Assembly: GCA_039619475.1 (NCBI GenBank)
Contig: CM077115.1
Span: 155,471,774 to 155,535,773 of the forward strand
Reading direction: 5' to 3'
Length of the DNA: 64,000 bases
From: Icerya purchasi
Lineage: Eukaryota > Arthropoda > Insecta > Hemiptera > Monophlebidae
Shown: piece by piece, positions 1 through 10,611 of the stretch
How the letters are laid out: each line of letters begins with the position of its first letter
Position numbering within the stretch: position 1 is the stretch's first letter
Made by a program: the position numbers and the translations under genes
The notes under the pieces: model-generated
Database searches by the model: none
The model's input: only the letters and a program-made list of their open reading frames with translations
What the model was told of the DNA's origin: nothing

Positions 1-119
1 ATTTTAAATGGTGGTTGTTACGTTTAATTTTCTAATCAGGGTAAGAATTTTTTAAATTTCGTCTTAGTTGTCAGGGATGGTTGTGTTATTTAAGGAGATT
101 TATTGTTCTAGACGGATTT

Positions 120-827
120 GATTAATGTCAGGGCATCCGTAAAGAAGGTGTTTGACTGTGATGGGGGTGGAGTTGCAGAACTGACAAGGGGGTTCATCGA
201 TTTTTAGGAAGAGTTAATTATGGGTGAGTTTCGTATGTCCAATTCTAAGTCTGGTGATTATTAATTCTTCTTGACGATTTAGTTGGAAGAGGTTTTTCTA
301 AGGTAGTACGGATTTTTTGTGTTGAAATAATTTGTTATGGGATTTTGTGTTCCGTGATGCTTGCCAGATAGATATTTCGGTTTGATTTAGTAAATTTTTG
401 ATGTCCGTGACTGCGGTGGAGGTTACAGGAGAGGGTGTAGAGGCGGTTTTGCCCCGTTTATCTACTATTTCATTTCCCTGGATTCCGATATGACTGGGTA
501 TATACATTAATTCGAAATTAATGTTTCGAGATTTTAGCTTGTTTAGTTGTTGGTGAATATCTTGGACAAAATTGTCAATTCAAAAATAATGTTGAGGATG
601 GATGTTAGTGAGCTTACTGAGTAGTCGCTTTGGATTAGATAATTTTCGCTTTTTTCTTTCATTTTTACGCTTTTCAAACAGTGAAAAATTGCTATTACTC
701 GTAATTCAGCTGTATAGTTGGAAGAGCATTTATGAAGTTTGAAGTTTTTAACCTCTCCATTGATAGAAAACGCATATCCAGTATATTGATTTCCGATTTT
801 TGACCCATCTGTAAAGCATGGGTACAT
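120..827 (-). pseudogene. Family C RNase H and C-terminal domain
   Basis: The minus-strand translation at 543-827 has the first RNase H aspartate in CFTDGSKIGNQ, the glutamate in YTAELRVIAI and a QSDYSV stretch in place of the usual SDS. At 298-507 the last motif is PSHIGIQGNEIVDK, with the final Asp kept. Below 298, in another frame, comes LRIGHTKLTH followed by a Cys-x2-Cys and a His-x5-Cys pattern, the Cys/His segment that follows RNase H in I-like LINEs. The domain degrades the RNA of the RNA/DNA hybrid during retrotransposition. The frame is broken between the two RNase H pieces. Confidence 0.75.
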
Positions 828-1379
828 AATTAGAAAAATTAGTAACTTTTTTCATGATAACGATTTTTAATTATATAGCGAGGGACTTCGGATTTATTGT
901 AGTTTATTAAAGAAAAATCTATGTCTGTGGTTTGTAATAACCAGAATGGAAATTTTGGATATTCATGGTTCAGGTTTGAAAAATTGAACTCATTATTTTT
1001 AGAAAAGACAGAAAATTGGTGATTGGTTTTTCAGCCTGCCGCGAGGGGTTTTTAATGTACGAACATTATCAAGTTTTGTATTGGATTTGTTGGGTTAGTT
1101 ACAGCAGATAGGAGGAACCTGTTTGTGATCAAATTTTTCCTAAATTGTGGGGGAAGTTCAGCTGCTTCGCAGAATATACTATCTATTGGTCAGGATGGTA
1201 GAGCTCCGATACACATTCGTATGGCTGCGTTTTGTATTGGTTTTATGATGGCCAAGGTTTCATCGGATACGTTATTGAGAGCTGGATATCCATCTTCGAT
1301 TTTACTCCGAATGAGAGATCTATATAATTACATTAGTAATTTTCTAGATGGATCGTATTTGGGCTTATTAATAGTTTTA

Positions 1380-2676
1380 ATTATATTGAGGGTTTTCATT
1401 AAGTCTTTTTTCAGTCCTAGATAGTGGGGAGTCCAAGATAATTTACTGTCAAAGGTTAGCCCAAGAAATTTAGTACATGGTTTGACTTCGAGAGTACGGC
1501 CATTGAATTTAAGAGTTGGTTTTTGGGATTTATTTTTTCTAGTAAATAAAACACAGTGGGTTTTAGATTCTGAGAAGACTATTCCATTTATATCCGTCCA
1601 TTTTTGGAGGAGATCTAAGGTGCCTTGTATAACTTATTGAGCAATGTTTAAGTTATTTGTACGTATTGAGATGTTTATATCGTCGGCAAAAATTCTTAGT
1701 GACACTGGACGTGGGACGATTTCTTTTATGCTGTCTATAAGTAATATGAATAAGATAGTGCTTAATACTGATCCTTAAGGAACACCGTTTTCAATAGTGT
1801 GTAAGTGGGAATATGTATTATTAACTCTTACTCTAAAAGTTCGGTCAGTGGGAAAGTATATAATGAAGAATCCGAGGTGTCCCCTTATTCCAATACGATG
1901 AAGAGCTTTTGGATAATTTTGAAACGCTAAGCTTTGTCATAGGCTTTTTCGAGGTCGAAGAAGATAGACAGTGCGCTTTGTTTGCTGTGGAATGCATTCA
2001 GGGCTTCGTTTTGGAGGCTGAATATATGATCTACGGTTGACCTTTTTTTCCTAAAACCACTTTGACAGGTGCTTAACGCTTTATTTTTGTTGATGTACCG
2101 GATTAGACGGTTACTAACCATTTTTTCTAATATTTTGCACGGAACAGGTGTTAGGGATATTGAACGATAACTAGACGCAAGGGAGTTTTTTTTTTCAGGC
2201 TCCAGGATCGGAATTATTGTAGCTGTTCTCCAAGAGGAAGGAAAGGAATCAGACGTCCAGATTTTATTGTAAAGATTTAAAAGGTTTATTTTCGATTGGT
2301 CTGACAGATGTTTTATCATAAACGGGTGGATGTCGTCTGGACCGGGAGAGGAGTTTTTGATGTTGTGATGTAATACCTGGTTAAGTTCTTCAATAGAAAC
2401 GGCAGCGTAGTATTCTTCTGAGTTATTTGACTGAAAATTTAATGGACTTGATTCTATGGGCGATTTGAGATGTTGGAATGTGGGATGATATGAATTTGTC
2501 GCCGAAGCTTTCGCAAAATTTTGTGCTAGGTGGTTTACAATATCATTTGTACTAGTTAAAATATTCTTTTCCAGTTGGATATATGGGATATTTAAAGATG
2601 TGAAGGAACCTTTGAAATTACGTATTTTTTCCCACGTCAGATTAATGTCAGAGTTTTGTATAATTGACTTCATCAA
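1380..2676 (-). pseudogene. Family C reverse transcriptase
   Basis: The open stretch 1927-2676 has the early RT motifs: SSPGPDDIHPFMIKHL, WRTATIIPILEP, YRSISLTPVPCKILEKMVS, a QSGFRKKRSTVDH motif and FFDLEKAYDKA with the first catalytic Asp. A stop (W to TAG) follows at about 1925. The same frame then resumes with the fingers/palm motif VP*GSVLS, where Gln has become a TAA stop, and with RIFADDINIS, which holds the catalytic Asp pair. KFLGLTFDSKLSW follows near 1420-1460. All catalytic residues survive but at least two nonsense changes are present. The plus-strand frames across this region are shadows. Confidence 0.85.
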
Positions 2677-3126
2677 ATTTGTCCAGCTTTCTCTTTGTTT
2701 GAGTAAATTTATTTGGCGTGCACGGGCGAGTTTTATCTTAAAGTTTATTAAATTTTCTTGCGAGGGATTTCTTTTAAACTTATGTAAAGCTTTTTTCCTG
2801 TCATTAATTGTTATTTTTAGTTCATCGCACCACCATGGTACTGGTTTTTTTTTTGAGTTTTATTGGGTGATTTTGGAATGCTATCTTGGGCTGTTTTTAT
2901 AACGGAATCAGTAAACATTTTGACAATAGTTTCGACCCTCGTCCACTTCAAAAAATTCAGGAGTTTCGTTTGAAAACTCTGATTGTTAAAATAAGTCTCT
3001 ATGAATGTTCCAATTTGCTTTGTTTATTTGCCATTTGGGTTGTTTACGGGGAGTTTGGTTTTGGGTTTGAAATGACATGCAAATACAAATGGAAAAGTGA
3101 TCACTAAAGTACAAATTATCTTGTAC

Positions 3127-3430
3127 TTACCATTGTAGCAAATGTGCTATATTTACAGAAGCAAATGACAGATCGATTGCCGATGTATTGCTGTTTGATA
3201 AGTTGAAATGCGTCCGGGAACCATTACTTAAAAGAAATGTATTATTTTTTGTTAAGAATTTATCGATAATATTTCCGCGATTATTTGAAGAGTTTGATCC
3301 CGATGTGTATGAGTGTGCGTTGAAGTCACCTAACACTATATATGGAGAAGAGAGTTGCTTAAATAGGTGTTCTAGCTCGTCGACAGTTTTTTGTTGAAGG
3401 GGAGGGATATAGATACTACAAATAGTGAGT
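3127..3430 (-). pseudogene. Family C APE-type endonuclease, C-terminal half
   Basis: Minus-strand reading gives LTICSIYIPP, then VLGDFNAHSYTSGSNSSNN with the catalytic Asp and Asn of the exonuclease-endonuclease-phosphatase fold, then a SAIDLSFAS stretch. The domain nicks target DNA to prime reverse transcription. The N-terminal half is absent here and is found at 8612-8767. Between the two parts about 50 residues seem to be missing, judged from normal spacing in this domain. Confidence 0.8.
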
Positions 3431-3532
3431 TTCTTGGGAAAAAAGTAAGGTGTTTTTTTTTAAGATCTCCCCTTTGGGCACGTTAGCTAAGGACCTACAC
3501 CCAGAAACAACAGAAAAGAAAAGAGCCGTCAG

Positions 3533-4984
3533 TTAAATTTTGATTCGGTCAGATATGGACAATATAAAGGAACTAACGGATGAGATAATGAATGGTGAAG
3601 AGAAGGACAGAATATAAGATGCACAATAAGGAGCGGGGAGTTTGAGTTTCAGCAAACAAGAATATAGGATACCGCGTTCAACAGAAAGAGATGTACATTC
3701 AAAAAAGATGTGATTGGCGTCGCAATTCGCCGCCTCATTAGGGTGAAGAGGACAATCTGAAGAAGAAACAAGGGAAAAGCGAAAACGAGAGGAAGGAAGA
3801 GCAGAATGGCCCAAACGCAAGCGAATCATAGAAATGACAACGGAACGGGTAAGTGAAGGAAACTCAAAGAACCAGGGGTTAGAAGGAAGACTAGGTTGTA
3901 CAGACAGATAAAAGGATTGATCGTTATGGAAGGAGGAAGGGTAAATATCTGACCAAAGTTTAAGATGAAATTTGGTACATAGGGAATTCAAGTTGGATAA
4001 TGGAATTTTTTTAAAGAAGGAACGAGAGGAAGCAGCAACTCGAGCCAAGGAATCGGCCGACTCATTACCTTTAATGCCCATATGGCTGAGAATCTACAGA
4101 AAATCAACACAGATGGAGTAGTGAGAGGAAAGAAGATGGATAAGACAGCGTATGCGAAGTATGATGAAATCAGAAGAGTTATCAGGAAAAGGGGAGCTGA
4201 TCGCTTGAAGAACACTCATGGAGTCTGAGATAATCAAATAATTAGAAAACTGACGACTGGAAGAAATGAAGATAATGGAGCATAGGATAGCCATCGACTC
4301 AGCTGTAAAGATTGAACAGAAAGAAGGAAGACAAAAAGATTCAGAGAAATTGAAGTCCGGAAGAATAAAAGAAGCTCCAACACCATGAGGTCCCCTGGAG
4401 CCATCTGTGAAGATGGGTACATGCGATGGAAATTGGGAATTGATAATGCTGTGGATTTCCTGATGAATTATTGCCTGAGGAAAGGATTTGGAAAGTGACG
4501 GTACAAAAGAGACATTGGGAGAATGGCAGAGATCGACAAAGCTAAAAGAAGAGGTGGGAAGATTATTACTTGAGATTATGTAAGGCCAAAAGGAACTAAG
4601 GCGAAGGGAAATGAGGGCTAAAACAGGGATTTTCCTAGGCGTAAAACGCCAGTTCTTATAAATTGAAAGGTAGGAATGAATTATAGTACAGGACGTGAGA
4701 GGAAGACGTTTGGAGAGGAAATGATAGCCTAAGTAGGATCTGCGAAGAGACAGGGTTGGTGTGTGAGAATCTGCGAGAATTGCTGGAATTGGAGTAGACT
4801 TGAGAGCACCAAGACAAAACCGAAGACACGAATTTTGGATAATGTCCAATTTAGAATGACGAGGTATAGGTGCACAACCATAGATAAAAGAGCAGTAATC
4901 AAATTTGCAACGGACAATGACTTTATACAAGACGATCAGAATATACGGATCACCACCCCATTTTGTTGAGGAGAGCGATCGATA
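3533..4984 (-). pseudogene. A1 ORF2 C-terminal part: RT end, RNase H, C-terminal domain
   Basis: This matches copy A5 (17815-19431) closely. It starts in STKWGGD just before KFDYCSFIYGCA (RT connection region), then SCLRFCLGALKSTPIPAIL. RNase H motifs are FTDGSRGPHGVGASF, FTAESMAIL, IISDSMSVLQ and MGIKGNESADSLAR, with all four acidic residues present. The C-terminal CPLHPNEAANCDANHIFFEC holds the Cys/His pattern. The open frames 4094-4930 and 3533-4081 are the two halves, separated by one frameshift near 4090. The overlapping frames at 3988-4215, 4234-4422 and 4729-4917 are shadows. Confidence 0.85.
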
Positions 4985-5463
4985 TTTGCGATACAGTGAA
5001 TCATCAACGCGAATGTCGTTCCCATGATTTACTGATTAATGATTTAGAAAAACTGGGTATTTTAAATAATCCATTAATGTGATTTAAGAATTATATAAAA
5101 AATAAGAAAAGCATAGTAAAAAGCGCTGGGAGTAGTACTAATAAAAAAAAAAAAACAATCAATATGGAGTAGGTCAAGGAACTACACTAACTCATTAACA
5201 GACACATTAAAAATGCAAATGTATGTGCTTTTGCTGATGATATTTCCCTATTAATTGAAAATAAAAAGTTAGAGATGGTGAAAAAATGACTACAAGAGGA
5301 TATAGATAATTTTAGTATAAATGGGGGCACATGATAGGAGGTTATGTCTAAATATAAATAAATCCAAATTGTTACATATCCGAAATAGTACTAAACATAA
5401 GAGTCGCTCCCCGCGAACAATCCTTCATAATAACGAATGCCATGAACTCCATGAAACTAATAA
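4985..5463 (+). mobile_element. Foreign RT fragment patched into A1, opposite strand
   Basis: On the plus strand a decayed RT palm can be read with stops: NDLEKLGILNNPLM, then FKNYIKNKKSIVKSAG, YGVGQGTTL in place of PQGS, and CAFADDISLLIENKK with the catalytic Asp pair, ending in RLCLNINKSKLLHIRNS near 5400. The piece replaces the central RT segment of A1: minus-strand A1 stops at the GFRTGR motif near 5465 and resumes at STKWGGD near 4982, so about 200 residues of A1 RT are missing. The family of the patch is not identified. Confidence 0.65.
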
Positions 5464-7091
5464 CACTCTGCCTGTACGGAAACCAAACATATTAGAAGGA
5501 AAAACGTTATTGTGTTCGAGCCACCAGACCCGGCGCTCGTTAAACATGGCCTCAAACAGTTTTCTGAGACACGATGCTAGGGAGATCGTACAAAGAGAAG
5601 AGTTTTTCTTAGGGATAGGAATTATAATAAAGGTGTTCCAGGCAGGAGGTGTGACTCCTCTGGACAGAAAGGTGTTGAATATACAAAGAAGTGTTCGGAG
5701 AGCATGATCGGATAACTTTTTTAGGATAGAGAAGGGAATACCATCACGACCCGGAGTGGGGCTGGAAGATTTTTTGAGAATGGATTTTAATTCATTAATA
5801 TTAAACGCAGAGGTAAGAAAATGAGAATTAGAGTCTTCTGTAACATGAAACGAGCAGGATTCATCAAACGTTGGGAACATAAGCGGGAGCAACAGCATCA
5901 AGAAAAGGAGACAAACTATCGGAGGGAATAGTGTGGATAGAAGGACGTTCAGAAGAAGGGAATTTGAAAGCTCTGGCCATTTTCCAGATATGATTGAGAG
6001 GAGTAATTCTCGAAAAAGATGAACAGAAATTTTTCCAAGAGGATTTCTTAGACGATTTTAGAATAAACCTAGCCCTTGCATTGGCCCTTTTGTGGCCAAG
6101 AAAGTTTTCGCGTGTAGGATTCGATCGGAAAATTCTAAATGTAGCGCGACTATGATTGAAAGCCGCATTGCATTCTTCGTTCCACCAAAGGGGCGATGCT
6201 GATCCACGGTGGCCTAACGATGACGGTTTACGGGAAGGAGAAGACAACGAAAGAGCATTTGCAATCGAATTTAGGAATACATAGTAATAAAGTACAGGAT
6301 CAGAGCCATCTAGAAGTTTAGGAAGCGTAGAATCAACTAAGGAGAGGAACAGAGCCAAATTAGTTTCCGATAGGTTCCATCGAAGGTAATTGAGAGGTTT
6401 AAAATAAGAAGAAGAAAGAGGATTCTGGGGAGTAATTAGAATAGGAATATGATCACTACCATAGGAGCCCATGAGAGTTGACCAATTGTAATCAAAATCA
6501 ATAGAAGGAGATGAGAAAGTTAAATCGAGAGAACTATAACTAGATGGGCTCTTGTAATAGGTAGGAGAGAGATCATTAAGAAGGACTAAATCATTAGAAA
6601 GAACAAGATTTTCAACAACAGTACCATTGTTGTTATGGTTCGAGCAACCCCATGAGGGAGACCGTGCATTCCAGTAACCCCCAAGGATGAACAGATGTAG
6701 GATAGACCTGAGAAAAGGAACGAAGGGAAAGTAACGAAGGTCGCAACGAGGAGGAACATAAATAGAAATAATATTAAGCGGACGAGCTGCGTTGGAAGGG
6801 ATGGAAATGTGTACAATATTAAGCTGATTAGGACTGGAAAGAGAATTAAAGGAAATGAGACTGAAATGAAATGCCGTTCCTAATGAGGATTGCAGATCCA
6901 CCATAACTATCGTCACCGTCGCATCTGATTATTTTATACCCACGAAAATTAATATTCATATCCGACCGTAGCCACGTTTCCGAAATGAGAGCAACGTTAA
7001 TACTATGAATGTCTAACAGACCCTCTAATGGATTTTTGTTGGCTCTAAGGATGCCACAGTTCCACTGTAAAATATTAAAAGTACCCGGCAT
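5464..7091 (-). pseudogene. A1 ORF2 N-terminal part: endonuclease and early RT
   Basis: ORF2 starts with ATG at 7091 (MPGTFNILQWNCGILRANK). Endonuclease motifs follow: QWN, VALISETWL and GGSAILIRNG; then, after a frameshift near 6890, IISIYVPP, GGYWNARSPSWGC, SSLDLTF and YGSDHIPILI. The usual GDFNA motif reads GGYWNA, so the catalytic Asp is lost. After the linker and a second frameshift near 5880, RT motifs appear: SSPTPGRDGIPFSILKKL, AWNTFIIIPIPKK and NVFPSNMFGFRTGR. The domain order fixes the element's orientation and the true ORF2 start. Confidence 0.8.
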
Positions 7092-7974
7092 AGTAAATTA
7101 TAGAAAGAAAAGACTTGAGTAGGGAAAGGAAAAAGAAATAAGGAAAAAACAAAAAGATAGATGGGAAGGAAAAGGAAGAGAGACATAGACAGTGCCAGAA
7201 AAAAAACAGCGAGGTATAGTAAAATAAAAGATAATTACAATGTAAAAAAAAAAGAAAAAAAAACAGAAGGAATGAAACCTTAATGGGTGGAGGAAAATTG
7301 GGGCTAGCAAGTTGAGAGGAAAGTTAATAAGAAAGGAATAAATAAAAATGGTTACACAAAAGTAAGCTGTTGATGAAAAAAGGACGGCGATGGATGCTGG
7401 ACTGGAATGAATAAAAGAAAAAATTATAAGTAAGAAATAGGATTTCAGAGGTAACGGAAAAAATGATTCGGAGCCCACTGCAGCTAAGTTACATAAAAGA
7501 GTGAAATTTGTAGTCGCTATGATTCTCGATATTTGTCTTAACTTTGCGAGAATATAACGTAAATTACAATAGCGTAAAACAGTGTCATAGTACTTCAGTC
7601 TGAAAAATATTAAAACAAGAGTACAATGCTCAACGACACAAATATAACCAATATATCTGAGCCCGGCAGTGATTTTAGTCACAGCAGCGTCAGTACATTG
7701 AAATATGAAAAAAAAATTACTACATATCCGCCTCTGGGCATTACATTCAGGTGTCTTAAAATCCAGAAAAGAAGGAAATTAATATGAAAGGAAATATTGA
7801 TAGTAATAATAAAAATGATCATAAAAAAAGAGAAGAGAAAGAAAACAGAAAATGAAAAGAAATAATGACAGAAAAAGCAGAGAAAAAACCGAAGTGGGAA
7901 AGAAACGGCTAGCCTCGGTTGCATTCATTTTCACTTTATAACGAAAGTGAGAAGAATGACTAATTAAGGTGGGT
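7092..7974 (-). other. A1 spacer between ORF1 and ORF2
   Basis: About 880 bp of purine-rich plus strand (pyrimidine-rich in the element sense) between the ORF1 stop and the ORF2 ATG. Long open minus-strand frames here (7098-7682, 7679-7924) translate to Phe/Ser/Leu-rich low-complexity strings and look like by-products of T-rich sequence. No other feature is supported. Confidence 0.5.
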
Positions 7975-8612
7975 GTAGTTAGATAAAAAGAGAGATAGGG
8001 AGTCAACAAGGGAGGGAGAAGAATCAACGTTATTGGACGCAAGAAGATCTAAAATCGCTTCAGTTATAAAATTAGCTATAGGAAAAGCAGTACATGAAGG
8101 AGCTTTGGAAGTAGAAACGGAAGTAGAACTGCAAGCGTCATGAACTAAGGAATTACTATTAATGGAGGTAGAATTACTAGTAGAAGATGAACTATTAAAA
8201 GCCTAACCATCAGAGGGTGACGGAAGGCGATTAAAAGGAAAGGCAGGAACTGTGGGGAAGGTTTAGTATAAGATTTAAAGTTAGGACGTTTATGATAAGT
8301 TGGGGATTTAGGCCGCGGAATAGATTTAGGAACTGTATGAGAGGATTTAAAAGATACATTAGAACAGGAAGCAGGCAACGAAGCACGATCGGCATATGAG
8401 AAAGCCTGAGAGACTAAAATTACTATTTTTAAAATTAGATACCTCATGGAAAGAGATATTTTCGAATGCCATAATGCGTTTAATTTTCTTTTGTTTCACC
8501 CATTCCGGGCACTTACGATTATAAGCACAATGAGAGCCTTTACAATTTCAGCAAAGAGGGGGCTCTTGAAGTTTGCTGCAGTATGATAAAGGATGTTTGG
8601 GGGTAATCAAAA
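7975..8612 (-). pseudogene. A1 ORF1 (gag-like) C-terminal part with CCHC knuckle
   Basis: Minus-strand reading: HPLSYCSKLQEPPLC, a stop where a residue is expected, NCKGSHCAYNRKCPEW, then KKIKRIMAFENISFHEV. This is the last zinc knuckle plus the PEW..KK..K motif typical of I/Jockey ORF1 proteins, which coat the RNA. A Ser/Pro/Lys-rich tail follows (8145-8447 and, in another frame, 7978-8200), ending in SLSLFLSNYTHLN and a stop near 7978. The N-terminal half is missing because the copy starts here. Frameshifts break the tail. Confidence 0.65.
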
Positions 8613-8781
8613 CGGTATATATTATAATTTTTGAGTTTAAATTTGTGATGCGGTCGTAGGCGAGTTTCTTGGATAGCAACCACTGTTGGGTTGTGTTTGA
8701 CTAGTATCGTTATTAGTTCACCGAAATGCGTTTTCACGCCACTTACATTCCACTGAATTAACTGCATTTTGGGGGGGGGGG
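8612..8781 (-). mobile_element. Family C ORF2 5' end, stranded beyond A1
   Basis: Minus-strand ATG at 8767 opens MQLIQWNVSGVKTHFGE, followed by PTVVAIQETRLRP and FKLKNYNIYR: the first two endonuclease motifs (QWN and the catalytic Glu in QETRL). This supplies the N-terminal part missing from the family C endonuclease at 3127-3430, so the two were one gene before A1 arrived. Just 5' of the ATG is a C-run (G-run on plus, about 8768-8782). At 8618 the frame passes into A1 ORF1 sequence. Confidence 0.7.
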
Positions 8782-8799
8782 GGGTGCTGCTTTTTTTTA

Positions 8800-10142
8800 C
8801 CCGCTTTTAAATGAAAATTTAAAATTTAGGGGTAAAGGAGAGGACAAAAGATGCACAATACGGAGTTGGAAGACCAATTGACAAAAGAGAAGAGTACAAG
8901 GAAGAACGTTCGGAAGCGATATAGGTGCACTCAAACAAAATGTGATTAGCGTCACCTATAAAGTTGTGAGAGAAGGGGTGAAGGGGACAGTGAGGAGAGG
9001 GGACTAGAGAAAAGCGAAATAGGGAAGCAGGAAGCAAAGTGTGCCCAAAGCGTAGGCGACAGATTGCAGAGAGAGTTGAACGCCGCATGGAGGGAAAATT
9101 GAAAAACCATGGATAAGACGGTAGATTAGGCCGGATAAAGAGATAGAAGGAATCCGGATTTGATAATGAGGAGAAATACGAATTTAACCATAGTTTGGAG
9201 TGAGCTGAAGTGGACAGGAGATTAATATTATGAGATGAAAAGACGCTGAGGAATTCACCGGTAGAAGAAGATGAACGAGCTAGTGTATCGGCCGACTCGT
9301 TACCCTCGATTCGAGAGTGGCCAGGAATTCACAGTAGGTCAATTTGGATAGAGTGAGAAAGGAAAATGTTATGAATAAGAGAGCTTATGAGAAGGATTAT
9401 GTAATCAACAGAGGAAGAAGGAAAAGAAGGGGAGATGGCTTAAAGGACACTGTGGGAATCCGATATAATAAGGACTTCATGCGAAACTAGGGAAGAAGCA
9501 ACAGAAATGACGGCACGCAAGATGGCAGTAGACTCGGCATAGAACACTGAACAAATGGAAGGAAGTTTGAAGGTTTCGAAATTATTTGAGGAAGGACAAA
9601 AGAAGGCCGAGCCAACTCCATTGGGTCCCCTGGAACCGTCAGTAAAGATCGAAAAATGATTAGGGAAAAGAGAGCCAACGGTATTTAAGAATTCTGATTG
9701 GACAACATGATGAAGGAGAGGTTTGGTAGGGCAAGTTAAAAATAAACAATTAATAGGATGTGTAGGTGTGTGAAAAAATTGTAAGAAAAGTATGGCAACT
9801 CGTCGTATGAATAAATATAAGGAGAAAACTGAGAGAGTCGGGTGGAAATGAGAGATAGTATTGGCGTTTTGTTGGTGGTAAATCGCCAGTTGCGGTGGAT
9901 ATAAGAATAGGAATTAACAAAGGAAGAAGAAGAAATAGGAAGACGTTTGATTAAAAAGCGGTAACCCAGATAAGACCTTCGAACGAAAAGAGGAGGAATG
10001 AGTGATTCGGCATGTAAAGCGGGGATAGGAGTAGACTTCCTAGCTCCCAGACAGAGATGAAGACAAACATTTTGAACACGGTCGAGTTTGGAGAGCAAGG
10101 ATCTGGAGGAATTTCCATATATAAAACAACAATATTTTGTTT
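8800..10142 (-). mobile_element. Family A copy A2, 5'-truncated, 3' tail lost
   Basis: Minus-strand fragment of family A ORF2. The 5' end starts within YCCFIYGNSSRSLLSKLDRV near 10140. Next come CLHLCLGARKSTPIPALHAES, LFVRRSYLGYRFL, RNWRFTTNKTPIL (9736-10098) and RNase H motifs in shifted frames (GPNGVGSAFF, YAESTAILRAV, IISDSH). The C-terminal segment follows (8819-9088) with CRLRFGHTLLPASLFRFSL and the Cys/His pattern CPLHPF..GDANHILFEC. The usual family A 3' tail signature is absent; the copy stops shortly after SFTPKF next to the family C 5' end. Confidence 0.75.
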
Positions 10143-10144
10143 CA

Positions 10145-10270
10145 TACGTCTGCGATATTTTGATTTATTGTGATTTTTATTTTTTTATTTCCACTATTCG
10201 CGCTATGCAAGCGCATATGTGGATTTTATAGTAATAATAATGATATACAATTTGATTTGATTTGATTTTT
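10145..10270 (+). mobile_element. Family T 3' end, copy T1
   Basis: A short 3' end with a stem-loop at 10191-10222 (CCAC ... GCGC loop GCGC ... GTGG), then a (TAA)n-like stretch, then tandem TTGAT units. The same layout occurs at 28709-28795 and, on the minus strand, at 13659-13740. No coding part is attached, so the LINE or SINE that made it cannot be named. Confidence 0.6.
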
Positions 10271-10339
10271 GCTGTTATTGTGATTCTTGTTAATACCATT
10301 TCGGTTATTAATATAAAGATTTCTACTGTTATTTCCGTT

Positions 10340-10560
10340 AATTTTGTCGTTATCGTTAGCACCAGAGGTGCCGGGGAAGGTCGACTTGAGAAAGTTAAAA
10401 CTGTTTCGGTAATGTCGAAGATACAGAAGAAAAGGGACTGGATGGTTTCCTCCTGGAGGAGGTGTCCGTCTCTATCGCATGAAGAGGTAAATTAAGCCGG
10501 GGAGGTTTAACAAGACGAACTCATCTGTCAGAGAAGTACCTAATAAAAAACGCTATGTCG

Positions 10561-10592
<32 letters not shown>

Positions 10593-10595
10593 AAA
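10340..10595 (+). mobile_element. Unclassified retroposon 3' end with (AAAT)n tail
   Basis: A GC-richer block (about 10360-10540) ends in CTATGTCGAAATAAAATAAA and a run of AAAT units plus A10, the tail form left by target-primed reverse transcription. No protein family is recognisable in the block. It could be the 3' UTR of a 5'-truncated LINE or a SINE. Confidence 0.4.
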
Positions 10596-10611
10596 CAATA
10601 TATATATATAA

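Larger units (their letters stand above)
1..3455 (-). mobile_element. Family C LINE (I-superfamily-like), main 3' portion
   Basis: Read on the minus strand this is a decayed non-LTR retrotransposon: endonuclease C-terminal half (3127-3430), reverse transcriptase (about 1380-2676), RNase H (about 298-827) and a C-terminal Cys/His segment (about 120-297). The 3' end runs off the window start. At 3455 it meets the poly(A) tail of copy A1. The first part of the same endonuclease lies beyond A1 at 8612-8767, so family C is the older, split host element. Domain order endonuclease-RT-RNase H is typical of the I superfamily. Stops and frameshifts are spread along it, so it is inactive. Confidence 0.8.
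3455..8612 (-). mobile_element. Family A LINE copy A1, longest copy, inserted in family C
   Basis: A minus-strand I-superfamily LINE. From 5' (8612) to 3' (3455): gag/ORF1 C-terminal part with a zinc knuckle (8612-7975), a spacer (7975-7092), ORF2 endonuclease (7091 to about 5990), RT N-terminal part (to 5464), an opposite-strand foreign patch (4985-5463), RT C-terminal segment plus RNase H (4984-3533), a short 3' UTR ending in the family signature TTGTTTCTGGGTGTAGGTCC, and a poly(A) seen as T at 3455-3464. Several frameshifts inactivate it. It lies inside family C. No clear target-site duplication is visible, and part of the target endonuclease appears lost. Confidence 0.8.

Noticed and set aside
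1125..1424. Plus-strand 99-codon frame
   Set aside because: Antisense to the family C RT C-terminal region; no domain of its own.
7098..8042. Long minus-strand frames of 194, 81 and 87 codons
   Set aside because: Phe/Ser/Leu-rich low-complexity translations of pyrimidine-rich sequence in the A1 spacer and ORF1 tail.
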